From contig JAHJIY010000040.1 of assembly GCA_018823175.1 (NCBI GenBank), positions 111,232 through 175,231 on the forward strand: 64,000 nt of DNA, read 5' to 3'. How positions within the stretch are numbered: the stretch's first letter is position 1; each line of letters opens with the position of its first letter. The notes under the pieces were generated by a model. That model saw nothing but the letters and a program-made list of their open reading frames with translations, did not search any database and was not told the DNA's origin. Origin of the DNA: Pseudomonadota bacterium (lineage in GTDB: Bacteria; Desulfobacterota; Desulfobulbia; Desulfobulbales; JAHJIY01). Both the position numbers and the translations under genes were made by a program. Of this stretch, positions 1 to 9,082 are shown one piece after another.

Positions 1-634
1 TTGAGGCCAGGGACAACGGTGAGCCCACGCGCTCGCGCAAAAGTTCGACAAACAAACGCATCGTATTTATTTCATGCAGGCGAGAGAACTCAAGAACATC
101 CTCACGAATCAAGTCAGAAAAATATTGCGCCCGCCAACGATCCGCCTGAATGGCATCAACCGCCAGGCATGGCTCGGGAAAACCACCCCGTTCAAGCAGG
201 TGGTCCAGCGCGGCGATAGGGCTTGTCCCTTGCTGATCACACCATTCACGCACTGAAATCGGATGTAACCGGTACGCAAAATATCGGCCTGCCAACGATT
301 CTCCCCCTTGGCGAAATGTCTCCATACGGGCACTTCCCGTTATCAGCAACGCTTGTCCTGCCGGACGCCCATCCACCACTCCTTTAAGCCATCCCTTCCA
401 GTCCCGCATCTTGTGAATTTCGTCCAGAACCAAAATTCCAGCCCGAGTATTCCACGATTGCCTTTGCAAGATCACACGATCCGTCAGAACATCCCAATTC
501 AAATACTGGGCGTTACTAAATGACTTCATCAACTGCTGGCTAAACGTGGTTTTCCCGACTTGACGCGGTCCGGTCAAAATAACCATCTTGGTGGCAAGAT
601 CATTCAGAAATGATTTATCGAGATACCGTTTCAT
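1..634 (-). CDS. AAA_14/DUF4143-type ATPase, C-terminus cut by window edge
   Basis: The reading frame is open from the ATG at 634-632 to the window edge, giving 211 residues of a longer protein. It starts MKRYLDKSFL and then shows a Walker A motif, LTGPRQVGKTT, and a Walker B-like segment, ILVLDEIHK, followed by the sensor-like LLITGSARM. The tail (YFSDLIREDVLEFSRLHEI) matches the region that joins the AAA_14 domain to the DUF4143 domain. Proteins of this family are usually about 380-400 aa and are common in mobile or toxin-antitoxin-like contexts. Their cellular role is not well established. It sits about 146 bp downstream of the polysaccharide genes on the same strand and has no obvious link to sugar chemistry, so it may mark the edge of the locus. 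The family call is fairly safe; any function is not. Confidence 0.8.
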   Translation of the reverse strand, partial: MKRYLDKSFLNDLATKMVILTGPRQVGKTTFSQQLMKSFSNAQYLNWDVLTDRVILQRQSWNTRAGILVLDEIHKMRDWKGWLKGVVDGRPAGQALLITGSARMETFRQGGESLAGRYFAYRLHPISVREWCDQQGTSPIAALDHLLERGGFPEPCLAVDAIQADRWRAQYFSDLIREDVLEFSRLHEINTMRLFVELLRERVGSPLSLAS

Positions 635-780
635 TCGACCATTCTAACACATAATGCAAGAAAGTCGCGACTATTTTGCAGACACATATTATGAAAATCA
701 AAATCATCGTTCTTTAGTACATGTTCATGGGAAATAAACTACTAGGGACATCAGCAGAGACCAACTTACACCCAGACAAC

Positions 781-1758
781 TCAGGCCGTTCCCTTCAGAT
801 ACCAGTTAACCGTCCGCCGCAAACCTTCATCCATACTCAAAGGCGGCTCCCAGTTCAAGAGATGTTTTGCCTTGCCGATCTCAATTTGCAACGAACCGCA
901 AAGCCGCTCAATTTCAGCGGACCTGCCAAGCAACCTTCCCCCGAGACGCAACAAGGTTTCCGGCACCGGCACCAGCCGAGCCGGACGCCCGATCAATCCG
1001 GCAATTCGACGAATCAATTCCGGGGTTGAGAGATCTTCACCGTCAGCCACCATAAAGGTCTCCCCGGCGGCAGCCGGCTTGACCAGACAATTAAACAGGA
1101 AATCGACCAAATTTTCGAGAGAGACAAGACTGCGCCGATTATCAATCCTGCCCAGGGGTAACGGCACACCCAGATCAATCCACCTCATCAAACTTAAAAA
1201 ATTAGCCCTGACGCCGGGGCCATAAACCAGAGGCGGACGGACGATGACCAGCTCCATGGCGGTATCCGCCGATATCTGCGCCAACCCTTGCTCCGCCTCC
1301 CATTTAGAAATGGCATAATGATCAGAGGGACAAGGAGGATCTGCCTCGGAAAATCTGCGCCCGTTTCCCCCGTCGCTCACCCCGGTTTTTTCGCCATTGA
1401 CCTTCACGGTGCTCAGATAAACAAAGCGGCGCACCCCGACGCCTGCGGCCTGCCGGGCCAAATTGATGGTGCCGGCCGTGTTTACTTTGCGAAAATCAGC
1501 CAGGGGATCACTGGCCTGATCAGCCATCACATGCACCCGGGCCGCCAGATGGATGACCGCATCAACGCCCTGCAGCGCAGCGGACCAATCGGTAGTCGCG
1601 TCAATATCGCCGACCACCCGCAGATCAGATTTTATCGTTGGATCACCCGTTTGCCGGATCGCGCGATAAACAACAAGACCCTTGCCGGCCAGATACACAC
1701 CCAAGGCCCGGCCGACAAAACCGTCAGCCCCGGTGATCAATACCTTGATGCGCTCCAT
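781..1758 (-). CDS. NAD-dependent sugar-nucleotide epimerase/dehydratase (SDR)
   Basis: This 325-aa protein is an extended short-chain dehydrogenase. The NAD-binding Rossmann motif GADGFVGRALG lies near residue 10, and IHLAARVHV follows near residue 70. The SDR catalytic pair is in YAISKWEAE near residue 148 (Tyr and Lys), preceded by VYLSTVKVNGE, which supplies the Ser/Thr. The spacing and the VN-T-NLA segment resemble the WbpV/WbgU-like group that acts on UDP-glucose, UDP-GalNAc or related sugars at C4. It is the last sugar gene of the minus-strand polysaccharide block, 47 bp after the GT2 gene. It could epimerise UDP-Glc(NAc) for undecaprenyl-linked initiation or supply a further precursor. 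The SDR call is secure; the substrate is inferred from context only. Confidence 0.85.
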   Translation of the reverse strand: MERIKVLITGADGFVGRALGVYLAGKGLVVYRAIRQTGDPTIKSDLRVVGDIDATTDWSAALQGVDAVIHLAARVHVMADQASDPLADFRKVNTAGTINLARQAAGVGVRRFVYLSTVKVNGEKTGVSDGGNGRRFSEADPPCPSDHYAISKWEAEQGLAQISADTAMELVIVRPPLVYGPGVRANFLSLMRWIDLGVPLPLGRIDNRRSLVSLENLVDFLFNCLVKPAAAGETFMVADGEDLSTPELIRRIAGLIGRPARLVPVPETLLRLGGRLLGRSAEIERLCGSLQIEIGKAKHLLNWEPPLSMDEGLRRTVNWYLKGTA

Positions 1759-1805
1759 CGTTTCACTCTGCGGACTTAATTATCATAAGCTGAGTCGGCA
1801 TAAAC

Positions 1806-2651
1806 TCACCAGAGCTTCCAGCCATGGGTTTGAAAAAAAGTATAGCCGGAACGGACAAACATCAAAACATGGCGCCAGCCCTTACGGGAGGTATGGCCGC
1901 CGAAATGAGTAATCTTCACGGCCGGCACATAGGCCAGTTGCCCGACCTTCCCGGCCCGTAAGGAAAGATCAAAATCCTCAAAATACAAGAAATATTCAGG
2001 CGAAAAACCTTTCAGCTCCTGCAAAGGCACATTCCGAAAAAACATAAAGCAACCACTAACGATCGGCACCGACAATACCGAGTGGTCCCCGCATTCCGCC
2101 TCCATTTCATAACGGGCCAACCGCTTTTGAAAAAGACGTTTAACAAACCGGGGAGCAAAACCTCGAAGCCCTAAATCAAGCAGGGTCGGATACCGCTTGA
2201 CCAGAAACTGCCGCTCGCCGTCCATACTCCGCGAAATAGGGGAAAGACAGGTCACCGACGGATGGGCCGCCATAAATTTAAAACACTCGGCGATGGCTTC
2301 GGAACCAAGAATAACATCCGGATTAAGAATCAAATAATAAACCGAAGATGACCGGCTGATCGCCAGATTATGACCGGCGCCGAAACCAACATTACCATGA
2401 CCTGAAATCACGGCAAAACCAAGATAATTTTCGGCTCCGCCAAGCTGGTCGACCACGGCCTGCAAGGCAGACCGCCAGTCCTCGCCCGGCCCATTGTCCA
2501 CCAGATACACCGAGGCATTCTTGAGCAGGCCGCGTTTCCCGGCAACAGAAATTGCCCGAACCAGACTCCCCAGAGTTTTTGCAAGTAAAGGGAGATCAGG
2601 CGCATAAGTAACAACGGAGACCACAAGATCTTGGGGGGGCAAATTATCCAC
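1806..2651 (-). CDS. GT2 family glycosyltransferase, rhamnosyltransferase-like
   Basis: A 281-aa GT-A fold glycosyltransferase. The N-terminus LVVSVVTYAPDLPLLAKTL is the usual first beta strand and helix of GT2 enzymes. GFGAGHNLAI and YYLILNPDVIL (the DxD-equivalent region) follow, and FLYFEDFDLSLRAG near residue 225 contains the acidic catalytic segment typical of rhamnosyltransferases. It would act on the cytoplasmic face of the inner membrane, adding one sugar to an undecaprenyl-linked O unit. It is preceded by the fusion gene with a 29-bp gap and followed by the epimerase, so it probably belongs to the same transcript. The rhamnosyl donor is plausible because rfbABCD lies about 30 kb away in this window, but donor and acceptor cannot be read from the sequence. 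Confidence 0.85.
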   Translation of the reverse strand: MDNLPPQDLVVSVVTYAPDLPLLAKTLGSLVRAISVAGKRGLLKNASVYLVDNGPGEDWRSALQAVVDQLGGAENYLGFAVISGHGNVGFGAGHNLAISRSSSVYYLILNPDVILGSEAIAECFKFMAAHPSVTCLSPISRSMDGERQFLVKRYPTLLDLGLRGFAPRFVKRLFQKRLARYEMEAECGDHSVLSVPIVSGCFMFFRNVPLQELKGFSPEYFLYFEDFDLSLRAGKVGQLAYVPAVKITHFGGHTSRKGWRHVLMFVRSGYTFFQTHGWKLW

Positions 2652-2680
2652 TCAGCTTGATTTCCAGATAGAAAGCATGA

Positions 2681-4237
2681 TTATTTGGGTGAGGATCTGA
2701 CCAACAGGCAGCGAATGGCAAAAATTGTCTGGGTAAAAAAATTCTGCCGCCTGATCCCCAGCCGCAAAAGCTTGGCCATGCGGACCAGGACCAACCCCTG
2801 CCGACTCCAGATATCAAGATAGTTCTTGATGAACTGTCTGGCCTCAGGGGAAATAAACAAATTCCTTTGATCAATTCTTTCATAGAGATCCTGAGCCTGA
2901 ACTATACTCTGCGGGAAGCGTTTATTCCCTTCCTCCCAGAACCTCCACATTTTTCGCCAGGAAATTATGCGCGGGTTCAAGGCTCCGACCTTGTTTTCCG
3001 CATGCTGCCGGTAATAAACCAGCGACTCATCAATATAACAGATATTGCCGCAGGCTCCGGCCAACATCGCCAGCCACCAGTCGTGCATCAAGGTAGAAGG
3101 GGGAATAGGTACCGCAAGATCCAGTAAGGTGTTATTAATCAGGACCGTACAGCCGGTCACATAATTCTGGACCAGCAGAACCTCGAGAGGATTGATCGTT
3201 TCATGACGCATGAATTGATAGGTCATCATCGATGGGCTTATAAAACGAAGATTTTCATCAACCACCACCAGATCAGAGTAAACAAGAACCGGTTTATTTT
3301 CACTTCCGCTTTCCGTTTCAAGCATCTTCCGTAATTGCCGCTTCAGTTTCCATTTTTCCCAAAAATCATCCTGATCGGCCAAGGCGACATATTGCGCTGA
3401 TTTTTCCTTAGCATACGCAAGAAGAAGCCCGAAGTTAGCGACAGCCCCGACATGACCCTTGCCATCTGACAGGAGATGTACTCGTTGATCTTCGCAAACG
3501 ATGGTTTCAACTATTTGCAGCGTGTCATCGGTGGAGCCATCATCCCGGACGATTAAGCGCCAGTTATCATGGTCCTGGGCCTGAATACTCGCAATCTGTT
3601 TTTCAATAAATTGTGCGCCGTTATACGTTCCCATGAGGATGAATATTTCACAGGCAGATTCCTTGCTCTCGTCCAAAGTAGTTTCGCTTTCAAGCCGGCG
3701 GATAATTTTGGCCGGAATCCCACCAACCACGACATTATCGGGGAGCGAATCAACGACAACGGCATTGGCCCCGACAATTACATTATTGCCGATCGTGACC
3801 CCGCCCAAAATTTTAGCGCCCGCTCCAAGCGTGACATTATCGCCGATCAACGGTCTCTTGTCCAAACGATAGCCAAGATCCATATAATTGGCCCCGATCG
3901 TAACCCCGTGATAAATCAGGGCATTTTTACCGATACGGGCCGCGCCGATCACCGAGCCCAGGGTATGAGGAAAACAAAGACCGGGACCAACGGAACATTT
4001 GGAGGAGATTTCAGTTCCGAAAACAAAGAAATTCCAGAAAGAAAAAATCTTGGCGATAAAATGAAAGTTATTCTTTTCAAAATATGCGGAAAGGCGAAAG
4101 AGGACGACCGGCAAAAAACGGATATTAAAAAAAAGGCTTTTCAGGATAATCCAAAAGTTGGCCTTTCTGGATTCACCATCATAGTAAAAATGCCTCTCAA
4201 CGTCGGAGAGCAATATTTTATATAATGAACTTCCCAT
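2681..4237 (-). CDS. Fusion of serine-acetyltransferase-like LbH domain and GT2 glycosyltransferase
   Basis: This is a continuous 518-aa frame with two complete domains. Residues 1-185 are a serine O-acetyltransferase-like protein: an alpha-helical N-terminus, then left-handed beta-helix hexapeptides (IGAARIGKNALIYHGVTIGA, with candidate catalytic His110) and the usual end GGIPAKIIRR. A short acidic linker (about 183-195) leads to a GT2 domain from about residue 196, with FILMGTYNGAQFIEKQI, VRDDGSTDD (about 231-239) and ADQDDFWEKWKLKRQL (about 287-302), as in alpha-rhamnosyltransferases. These domains are normally separate proteins, often encoded side by side in O-antigen loci. The fusion suggests coupled acetylation and sugar transfer, although the first domain could also supply O-acetylserine or acetylate the glycan. 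It is followed closely by another GT2 gene (29 bp). Domain calls are firm; the linked function is inference. Confidence 0.85.
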   Translation of the reverse strand: MGSSLYKILLSDVERHFYYDGESRKANFWIILKSLFFNIRFLPVVLFRLSAYFEKNNFHFIAKIFSFWNFFVFGTEISSKCSVGPGLCFPHTLGSVIGAARIGKNALIYHGVTIGANYMDLGYRLDKRPLIGDNVTLGAGAKILGGVTIGNNVIVGANAVVVDSLPDNVVVGGIPAKIIRRLESETTLDESKESACEIFILMGTYNGAQFIEKQIASIQAQDHDNWRLIVRDDGSTDDTLQIVETIVCEDQRVHLLSDGKGHVGAVANFGLLLAYAKEKSAQYVALADQDDFWEKWKLKRQLRKMLETESGSENKPVLVYSDLVVVDENLRFISPSMMTYQFMRHETINPLEVLLVQNYVTGCTVLINNTLLDLAVPIPPSTLMHDWWLAMLAGACGNICYIDESLVYYRQHAENKVGALNPRIISWRKMWRFWEEGNKRFPQSIVQAQDLYERIDQRNLFISPEARQFIKNYLDIWSRQGLVLVRMAKLLRLGIRRQNFFTQTIFAIRCLLVRSSPK

Positions 4238-4378
4238 GTGAAAATCACGTCCTGCGCCGGCAAGACCGGCTCTTTCAATAACCCCCGGGTCAATCAGCGA
4301 CCGGAAGGGGAAATTGACAGTAATGTGCTTTGGATATTCAGGCCAAAGCGGATTATTCCGCTACAAAACCAGGATCTT

Positions 4379-5347
4379 TCAACCGAAATATTTCTTCAGA
4401 AAATATTTCATCTTTGAGAGGACCAGTACCACACCGACCAGACTTCTATTTTGGTGCAATAAACGACAGAAAGAAAATATCAATTTATACTTCAGACTTG
4501 TCGGCGAATATGACAAGGCCTGTCTTGCAAGCTTATAAGCCTGCTCAATATTGCGCTTATCGAGCTGGCGGAATATCTCCCCGGCGACATAGCGTGCCTT
4601 GCCGGCCCGGCAATACTGCGCAAGATCTCTTTGGTCGGGATATTTTTCCAGGACCAGATCCAACGTCAGCAAGGTCTCATCCAGTAAATCAAGGGTCCGG
4701 TCACTGGCCCCGCTACCGTGCTTGCGATATCGACTAAGCACCTGATCAATTTTTAAAACCTTCCCCTGCAGGGCAACTTCAATAAAAAAAAGCCATTCGC
4801 TGACCGTCGGAATTCTGGGATCGAAACCCTTAATCGGACAGGCCGACCGTCGCACCATAATGGAAGAAGCGCCCTGGATCCCGCCACGCGCGATAATATC
4901 CTCGGCACAGGTAATCTGTTCCCTTTTGAGCTGATCGCTGATGAACAATGTCTTGTTGGTTGCCGAGTCAAAAATTTCCACCGGATGATAACATAGAACC
5001 ACCTCCGGATCTTTGAAAACCTCCACCTGGGCCGACAGTTTCCCCGGCAAAAACAGATCATCGCCACCCATTATCGAGATTAATTCGCCGCGGCAGGCAA
5101 AAAAGGCGGCATTGCTGTTACCGGTAATCCCGAGATTATGTTGATTAAAAACCGGCTTGATGATCTTAGGAAATTTTGCGGCATACTCCTTGATGATCTC
5201 CTGATTCCCATCGGTAGAGGCGTCATCAGCCACGACTATTTCCATCTTTGGATAATCCTGCCCCAGGACGCTATCCAATGTTTCGCGGATAAAATGCGCC
5301 TGATTATAGGTTATGATCATTACTGATACTTTGGGATTTTCAGACAT
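4379..5347 (-). CDS. GT2 family glycosyltransferase
   Basis: A 322-aa GT2 enzyme. The N-terminus KVSVMIITYNQAHFIRETL and VVADDASTDGNQEII carry the nucleotide-binding DD motif. LISIMGGDDLFLPGKL is the metal-binding DxD region, and VSEWLFFIEVALQG lies where the catalytic base helix is found. The C-terminal 90 residues are helical and basic and end KYFLKKYFG, which suggests peripheral membrane contact. It lies 17 bp after the flippase gene on the same strand and 141 bp before the fusion gene. It presumably adds one residue of the repeat unit in the cytoplasm. Donor and linkage are unknown. Confidence 0.85.
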   Translation of the reverse strand: MSENPKVSVMIITYNQAHFIRETLDSVLGQDYPKMEIVVADDASTDGNQEIIKEYAAKFPKIIKPVFNQHNLGITGNSNAAFFACRGELISIMGGDDLFLPGKLSAQVEVFKDPEVVLCYHPVEIFDSATNKTLFISDQLKREQITCAEDIIARGGIQGASSIMVRRSACPIKGFDPRIPTVSEWLFFIEVALQGKVLKIDQVLSRYRKHGSGASDRTLDLLDETLLTLDLVLEKYPDQRDLAQYCRAGKARYVAGEIFRQLDKRNIEQAYKLARQALSYSPTSLKYKLIFSFCRLLHQNRSLVGVVLVLSKMKYFLKKYFG

Positions 5348-5364
5348 ATCAAGAAATCAACTCT

Positions 5365-6843
5365 CTAATCTTGTGAGGGAAGCCTGTTGGATAATATATC
5401 CAACAGTTTTCTTCTATCTTCAACTTCTATCGCAAACCAAGAAAAAAACATTACAACCGACATCACGGTGACGGATTTAACCCAATCCATCTCAATATCA
5501 GACCAAGTAAGCCATGAGACGACTACTACAACCAACAAACCTAACAACCAGTGACATTTCATCCGATAATTAAATTCAATATCGTATCGACTCTTGGCAT
5601 AAAAACCATAATAAGCAAATAATAGACCATATAATATACTAAAAACTACGCCAATCCCCTGCAAGTCTTCCAAAACATAAATAGACACAAAAGATATCAA
5701 CAAAAAACAGCCATTCCAAAGTAGTTCTGTGACAAAAAAAACTTTCATGTCAGCCCGAGCTAATACAGGCATAGCAACGACGTACGCTGCAACTTTAAAA
5801 TAGTCTCCGATGAGCATCCACCGAAGTATCTTCAACGAATAATCAAACTCACTTGTATAAAAAACATGGATAATCAGAGGTTTAAACAATATGACAATAG
5901 TTACCAAGGGAACAAATAATAAAGTTGTTAAATACAACAACTGGCCAACAAATTTTTGTCGTTGTTCCTTTTCCTGCATTCCAGCAAGGGTAGGCAAATA
6001 ATAGGTGCCAAGTGACGTCAAAATAAGGGTCACATACATCATGCTTAGGGTCCAGGCAACGTCAAAAGTGCCGGCAGAATACATCCCCATACGATTTGCA
6101 ATTAACGCACGGACAAAAAGTAATGTGCCTGTAGTCAAAAGACCAGTGACTACTGTTGTCCCACCTATAGAAAAAAAATGTTTTGCCTCCTCAACATTAA
6201 TGCCAACAATTATCCTTTTTAATGCAGGCTTAAGCCAACCAGCAAGATAAGCTTTTGCAAAAACAACTAAAAACCCTGTTAAGAAAGAAATGCTTAACAT
6301 CCAAACAAATACTTCCGGTTGGCCATCTTTAACCATTTGAGCAGTTTTATAAACTACAGCCAAACTCGTTGCCGCAATGGATATCTGCCCCCAGGCCATA
6401 ATACCAATCGCCCGGTAGCCATTCAATAATGCGTTAAAAAATGTATAAGCGACCGAGACCCATAAGCATAAAATCAACCATCGTACCAAAACAATCATTT
6501 GAGTAGTTGCTTCACCAAAAATCAATCTGGCGATATCATGGGAAAAACAGACTAAACAGATAGAAATCAATACAGTGCAGGCAAAGGTTATCCAGAAAGA
6601 AGTCACAATGTAATCATCTCGACTAACTTTCCTTTTGCTCGATAATCCCTGAACCAAAGCAATTTGTCCCCCCATGGTTCCCACTGAAACTAGTAATTGC
6701 TGGATTTGTCTGACAATCGAGAACATACCGACCCCGACAGGCCCTAGCACTACAGCTAACACCTTTATTGAAAGAGCACCGAAAAACAAACTAGCGATAG
6801 TCCCGCTGCTTGTCTTAACAACGGCCTTCAGAATTTCACGCAT
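5365..6843 (-). CDS. wzx: Wzx-type O-antigen/polysaccharide flippase
   Basis: A 492-aa polytopic membrane protein with about 12-14 hydrophobic segments across its whole length. The N-terminus SSGTIASLFFGALSIKVLAV followed by LGPVGVGMFSIVRQ is characteristic of the polysaccharide-transport branch of the MATE/PST superfamily (Wzx/RfbX, WzxE-like). Such proteins move undecaprenyl-pyrophosphate-linked repeat units to the periplasmic face. Spacing is tight: 9 bp after the acyltransferase and 17 bp before a GT2 gene. The DNA here is clearly more AT-rich than the sugar-nucleotide genes at 30-42 kb, as is common for O-unit flippases acquired horizontally. No polymerase (Wzy) or chain-length regulator (Wzz) is recognisable in the window. 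The symbol reflects the family, not a tested function. Confidence 0.85.
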   Translation of the reverse strand: MREILKAVVKTSSGTIASLFFGALSIKVLAVVLGPVGVGMFSIVRQIQQLLVSVGTMGGQIALVQGLSSKRKVSRDDYIVTSFWITFACTVLISICLVCFSHDIARLIFGEATTQMIVLVRWLILCLWVSVAYTFFNALLNGYRAIGIMAWGQISIAATSLAVVYKTAQMVKDGQPEVFVWMLSISFLTGFLVVFAKAYLAGWLKPALKRIIVGINVEEAKHFFSIGGTTVVTGLLTTGTLLFVRALIANRMGMYSAGTFDVAWTLSMMYVTLILTSLGTYYLPTLAGMQEKEQRQKFVGQLLYLTTLLFVPLVTIVILFKPLIIHVFYTSEFDYSLKILRWMLIGDYFKVAAYVVAMPVLARADMKVFFVTELLWNGCFLLISFVSIYVLEDLQGIGVVFSILYGLLFAYYGFYAKSRYDIEFNYRMKCHWLLGLLVVVVVSWLTWSDIEMDWVKSVTVMSVVMFFSWFAIEVEDRRKLLDILSNRLPSQD

Positions 6844-6852
6844 TGATTGATT

Positions 6853-7569
6853 TTACCGAGACCAAGAGAAATTGTCTTTGATTGTCTTGGCCGGAATTCC
6901 AGCGGCCATAACATTGGAAGGTATTGTTCCAGATACTAAACCTTTGGCGGCTATCATCGACCCCGAACCGATTACAGAATTCTTTAACACAGAAACACCA
7001 TGTGCCAGCCAGACATTGTCTTCTATTATCACTGGAGCAGTATTTTTTTGACCGGCAACTGTATGCCAGTCAGAATCAGTAATAACTACATCCCATCCAA
7101 TAATCACATCCTTACCGATTGTTATCTTCTCTTCAGCCATAATTTTAGTATCAGCTGTAATCCCAGAGGCGGACGAATTCTCCTTACCGCCTATCAGAAC
7201 TTTTGCATTATCATAAACTAAAATTGTAACACCTTGTCCAATGACAAAATCATTTTTTATTTCAAGGATTGCCCCTTCCGCAAGGATAATATTTATCGGA
7301 CTAGTTCCTTCAAGAAAAGATTCAACAATGAGATTGCCATGCAAAATAAACTTAGCCCCTCGCTGTTTTTTTATGTTAACTTTGATCAATTTATTAGAAA
7401 AGCGAATGGCAGTAAATCGCCAGGCACCTGTTAACTTTAGTGAAAGACAGGCACCATAAATTAAACTTATAAAAAACCCCACAGGACGTCTAAGATTTTT
7501 TGTGACCCACAACAAAGTAGGTGCATCCTTCAAATAATGCTTAATATTTTCTTTTGTTCTTCTTTGCAC
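6853..7569 (-). CDS. Hexapeptide-repeat acyltransferase (WbbJ-like)
   Basis: A 238-aa protein. The N-terminal 80 residues include a hydrophobic stretch, VGFFISLIYGACLSLKL, and basic residues. The C-terminal half consists of left-handed beta-helix repeats: KITIGKDVIIGWDVVITDSD, then WLAHGVSVLKNSVIGSGSM, ending VMAAGIPAKTIKDNF. The His in WHTVAG (about residue 167) is a candidate catalytic base. The fold matches galactoside/maltose acetyltransferase-like enzymes found in O-antigen loci, which O-acetylate glycans or sugar nucleotides. It starts 5 bp after the aminotransferase stop and ends 9 bp before the flippase, so it is translationally close to both. Substrate unknown. Confidence 0.8.
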   Translation of the reverse strand: MQRRTKENIKHYLKDAPTLLWVTKNLRRPVGFFISLIYGACLSLKLTGAWRFTAIRFSNKLIKVNIKKQRGAKFILHGNLIVESFLEGTSPINIILAEGAILEIKNDFVIGQGVTILVYDNAKVLIGGKENSSASGITADTKIMAEEKITIGKDVIIGWDVVITDSDWHTVAGQKNTAPVIIEDNVWLAHGVSVLKNSVIGSGSMIAAKGLVSGTIPSNVMAAGIPAKTIKDNFSWSR

Positions 7570-7574
7570 TTTGC

Positions 7575-8672
7575 TTACTTAAACTTATCTATTATTTCGA
7601 CAATCTTTTCACAACTTTCTTCAGCCAAATGCGGCCCAATAGGCAAACTCAAGATTTCGCCGGAGAGCATCGTAGTCAAAGGAAAAGAATCTGCTCTTTG
7701 CATCATTTCATTATAAGATTTTTGCAAAAACGGCGGGTTAGGATAATGAATCAAGGATTCTATCCCAAATTGGGATAAATAAGCTTGTAAGCTGTCTCTT
7801 TCGAAGGATCTAATTACAAATAAATGCCAGGCCGAAACAAATTCATCTTCAACCAAAGGCAAGATAAACTGCGAATTCTTGATATTTTTCAAATAATAAG
7901 CTGCAACTCTTTTACGACGATCATTCCACTCATCCAATACCGATAGTTTAACCCTAAGGAAAGCGGCCTGTAATTCATCCAGTCGGGAGTTTCTTCCTTT
8001 TAAATCATGTTGATATTTCTTCCCCGACCCATAATTTCTCAACAATCTAATTTTAGAAGCCAAGCAATCATCATTAGTAACAATCGCACCGCCATCACCT
8101 AAAGCACCTAAATTTTTCCCCGGATAAAAACTAAAAGCCGCAGCATCCCCTAAATTTCCTGTTCTTGCTTCGCAATATTCAGCGCCATGGGCCTGAGCAG
8201 CATCTTCAATAACTTGTAAGTTATATTTTTTTGCCAAATCCTGTATCGGCCCCATATTCGCTGGAAGTCCATATAAATGGACAGGCATAATAGCTCGAGT
8301 CCGTTTTGAAATAACCTCTTCAATCCTTTCTACATCAATATTATAAGTTTTTTCATTGGGCTCTACCGGTACAGGTGTTGCTCCCACAGATGACACCGCC
8401 AGCCACGTAGCAATAAATGTATTAGCAGGTACGATTACTTCGTCATTACACCCAATATCCATGGCCTGAAGAATCAAACATAGAGCGTCCAATCCATTAG
8501 CAACGCCAATACAATGCTTCACCCCACAATACTGGGCAAATTCACTCTCGAAAGCCTCTAATTCAGCCCCCATAACATACCATCCAGACTGCATAACACG
8601 AAGATATGCCAAATCAAGTTCAGCTTTCAATTCATCATAAGCTGCCCGAAGATCCAGGAAAGGTATCTTCAT
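7575..8672 (-). CDS. dTDP-3-oxo-6-deoxyhexose aminotransferase, FdtB/QdtB-like (DegT/DnrJ/EryC1/StrS)
   Basis: A 365-aa PLP-dependent sugar aminotransferase. [17 protein letters not shown] at the N-terminus is typical of the family. [18 protein letters not shown] leads to the cofactor-binding region, [11 protein letters not shown] holds the Asp that contacts the pyridine nitrogen, and [18 protein letters not shown] contains the Schiff-base Lys (about residue 186). It would transaminate the 3-keto sugar made by the adjacent ketoisomerase to give dTDP-3-amino-3,6-dideoxyhexose (Fuc3N or Qui3N). Its start overlaps the ketoisomerase stop by 4 bp, and the acetyltransferase lies one gene upstream, so all three steps are in one cluster. 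I cannot tell FdtB from QdtB by eye, so no symbol is given. Confidence 0.9.
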   Translation of the reverse strand: MKIPFLDLRAAYDELKAELDLAYLRVMQSGWYVMGAELEAFESEFAQYCGVKHCIGVANGLDALCLILQAMDIGCNDEVIVPANTFIATWLAVSSVGATPVPVEPNEKTYNIDVERIEEVISKRTRAIMPVHLYGLPANMGPIQDLAKKYNLQVIEDAAQAHGAEYCEARTGNLGDAAAFSFYPGKNLGALGDGGAIVTNDDCLASKIRLLRNYGSGKKYQHDLKGRNSRLDELQAAFLRVKLSVLDEWNDRRKRVAAYYLKNIKNSQFILPLVEDEFVSAWHLFVIRSFERDSLQAYLSQFGIESLIHYPNPPFLQKSYNEMMQRADSFPLTTMLSGEILSLPIGPHLAEESCEKIVEIIDKFK

Positions 8673-9082
8673 TTCTCACTCTTCAAAGCTTTGATAAATA
8701 AATCATAATCCCGGTAATAATCATCTTCATCATAAAGATTTGAGGCCAGGGCCATACAGACCGAACCGGAAGAAAAATTATCAAGTTCTCGCCAGATCAT
8801 CGGACAGACATATAAGCCATAATATGATCGATTGAGGTGAAACCTCTTTTTTTGAAAACCATCATCAAGGACCACGTCAAAACTACCGGACATGGCAACG
8901 ATCAGCTGATGCAAATCTTTATGGGCATGCCCCCCACGTTCGGCCCCGCCGGGAACATCGTAAAGATAGTAAACCCTTCTGATCTCGAAGGGGATATGAT
9001 TTGATCCTTCAATAAAAGTCAGGTTACCGCGGGGATCTGAAATTTTAGGCAGGGTGATTATCCGACAATCGGCCAGGCTCAT
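8669..9082 (-). CDS. dTDP-4-oxo-6-deoxyglucose 3,4-ketoisomerase (FdtA/QdtA-like cupin)
   Basis: A 137-aa single-domain cupin of the WxcM-like C-terminal family. [18 protein letters not shown] is a family signature. [20 protein letters not shown] with the following His (about residues 34-54) forms the active-site strand with the conserved Arg and His residues, and [18 protein letters not shown] closes the barrel. The enzyme isomerises dTDP-4-keto-6-deoxy-D-glucose to the 3-keto sugar. Whether the product has the galacto (FdtA) or gluco (QdtA) configuration depends on a few residues that I cannot assign here. It overlaps both neighbours by 4 bp (start with the acetyltransferase stop, stop with the aminotransferase start), indicating translational coupling. 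Confidence 0.9.
   Translation of the reverse strand: MSLADCRIITLPKISDPRGNLTFIEGSNHIPFEIRRVYYLYDVPGGAERGGHAHKDLHQLIVAMSGSFDVVLDDGFQKKRFHLNRSYYGLYVCPMIWRELDNFSSGSVCMALASNLYDEDDYYRDYDLFIKALKSEK

Noticed and set aside
3569..4225. 218-codon plus-strand frame opposite the fusion gene
   Set aside because: It is the antisense shadow of a hexapeptide-repeat coding region, which tends to be stop-free.
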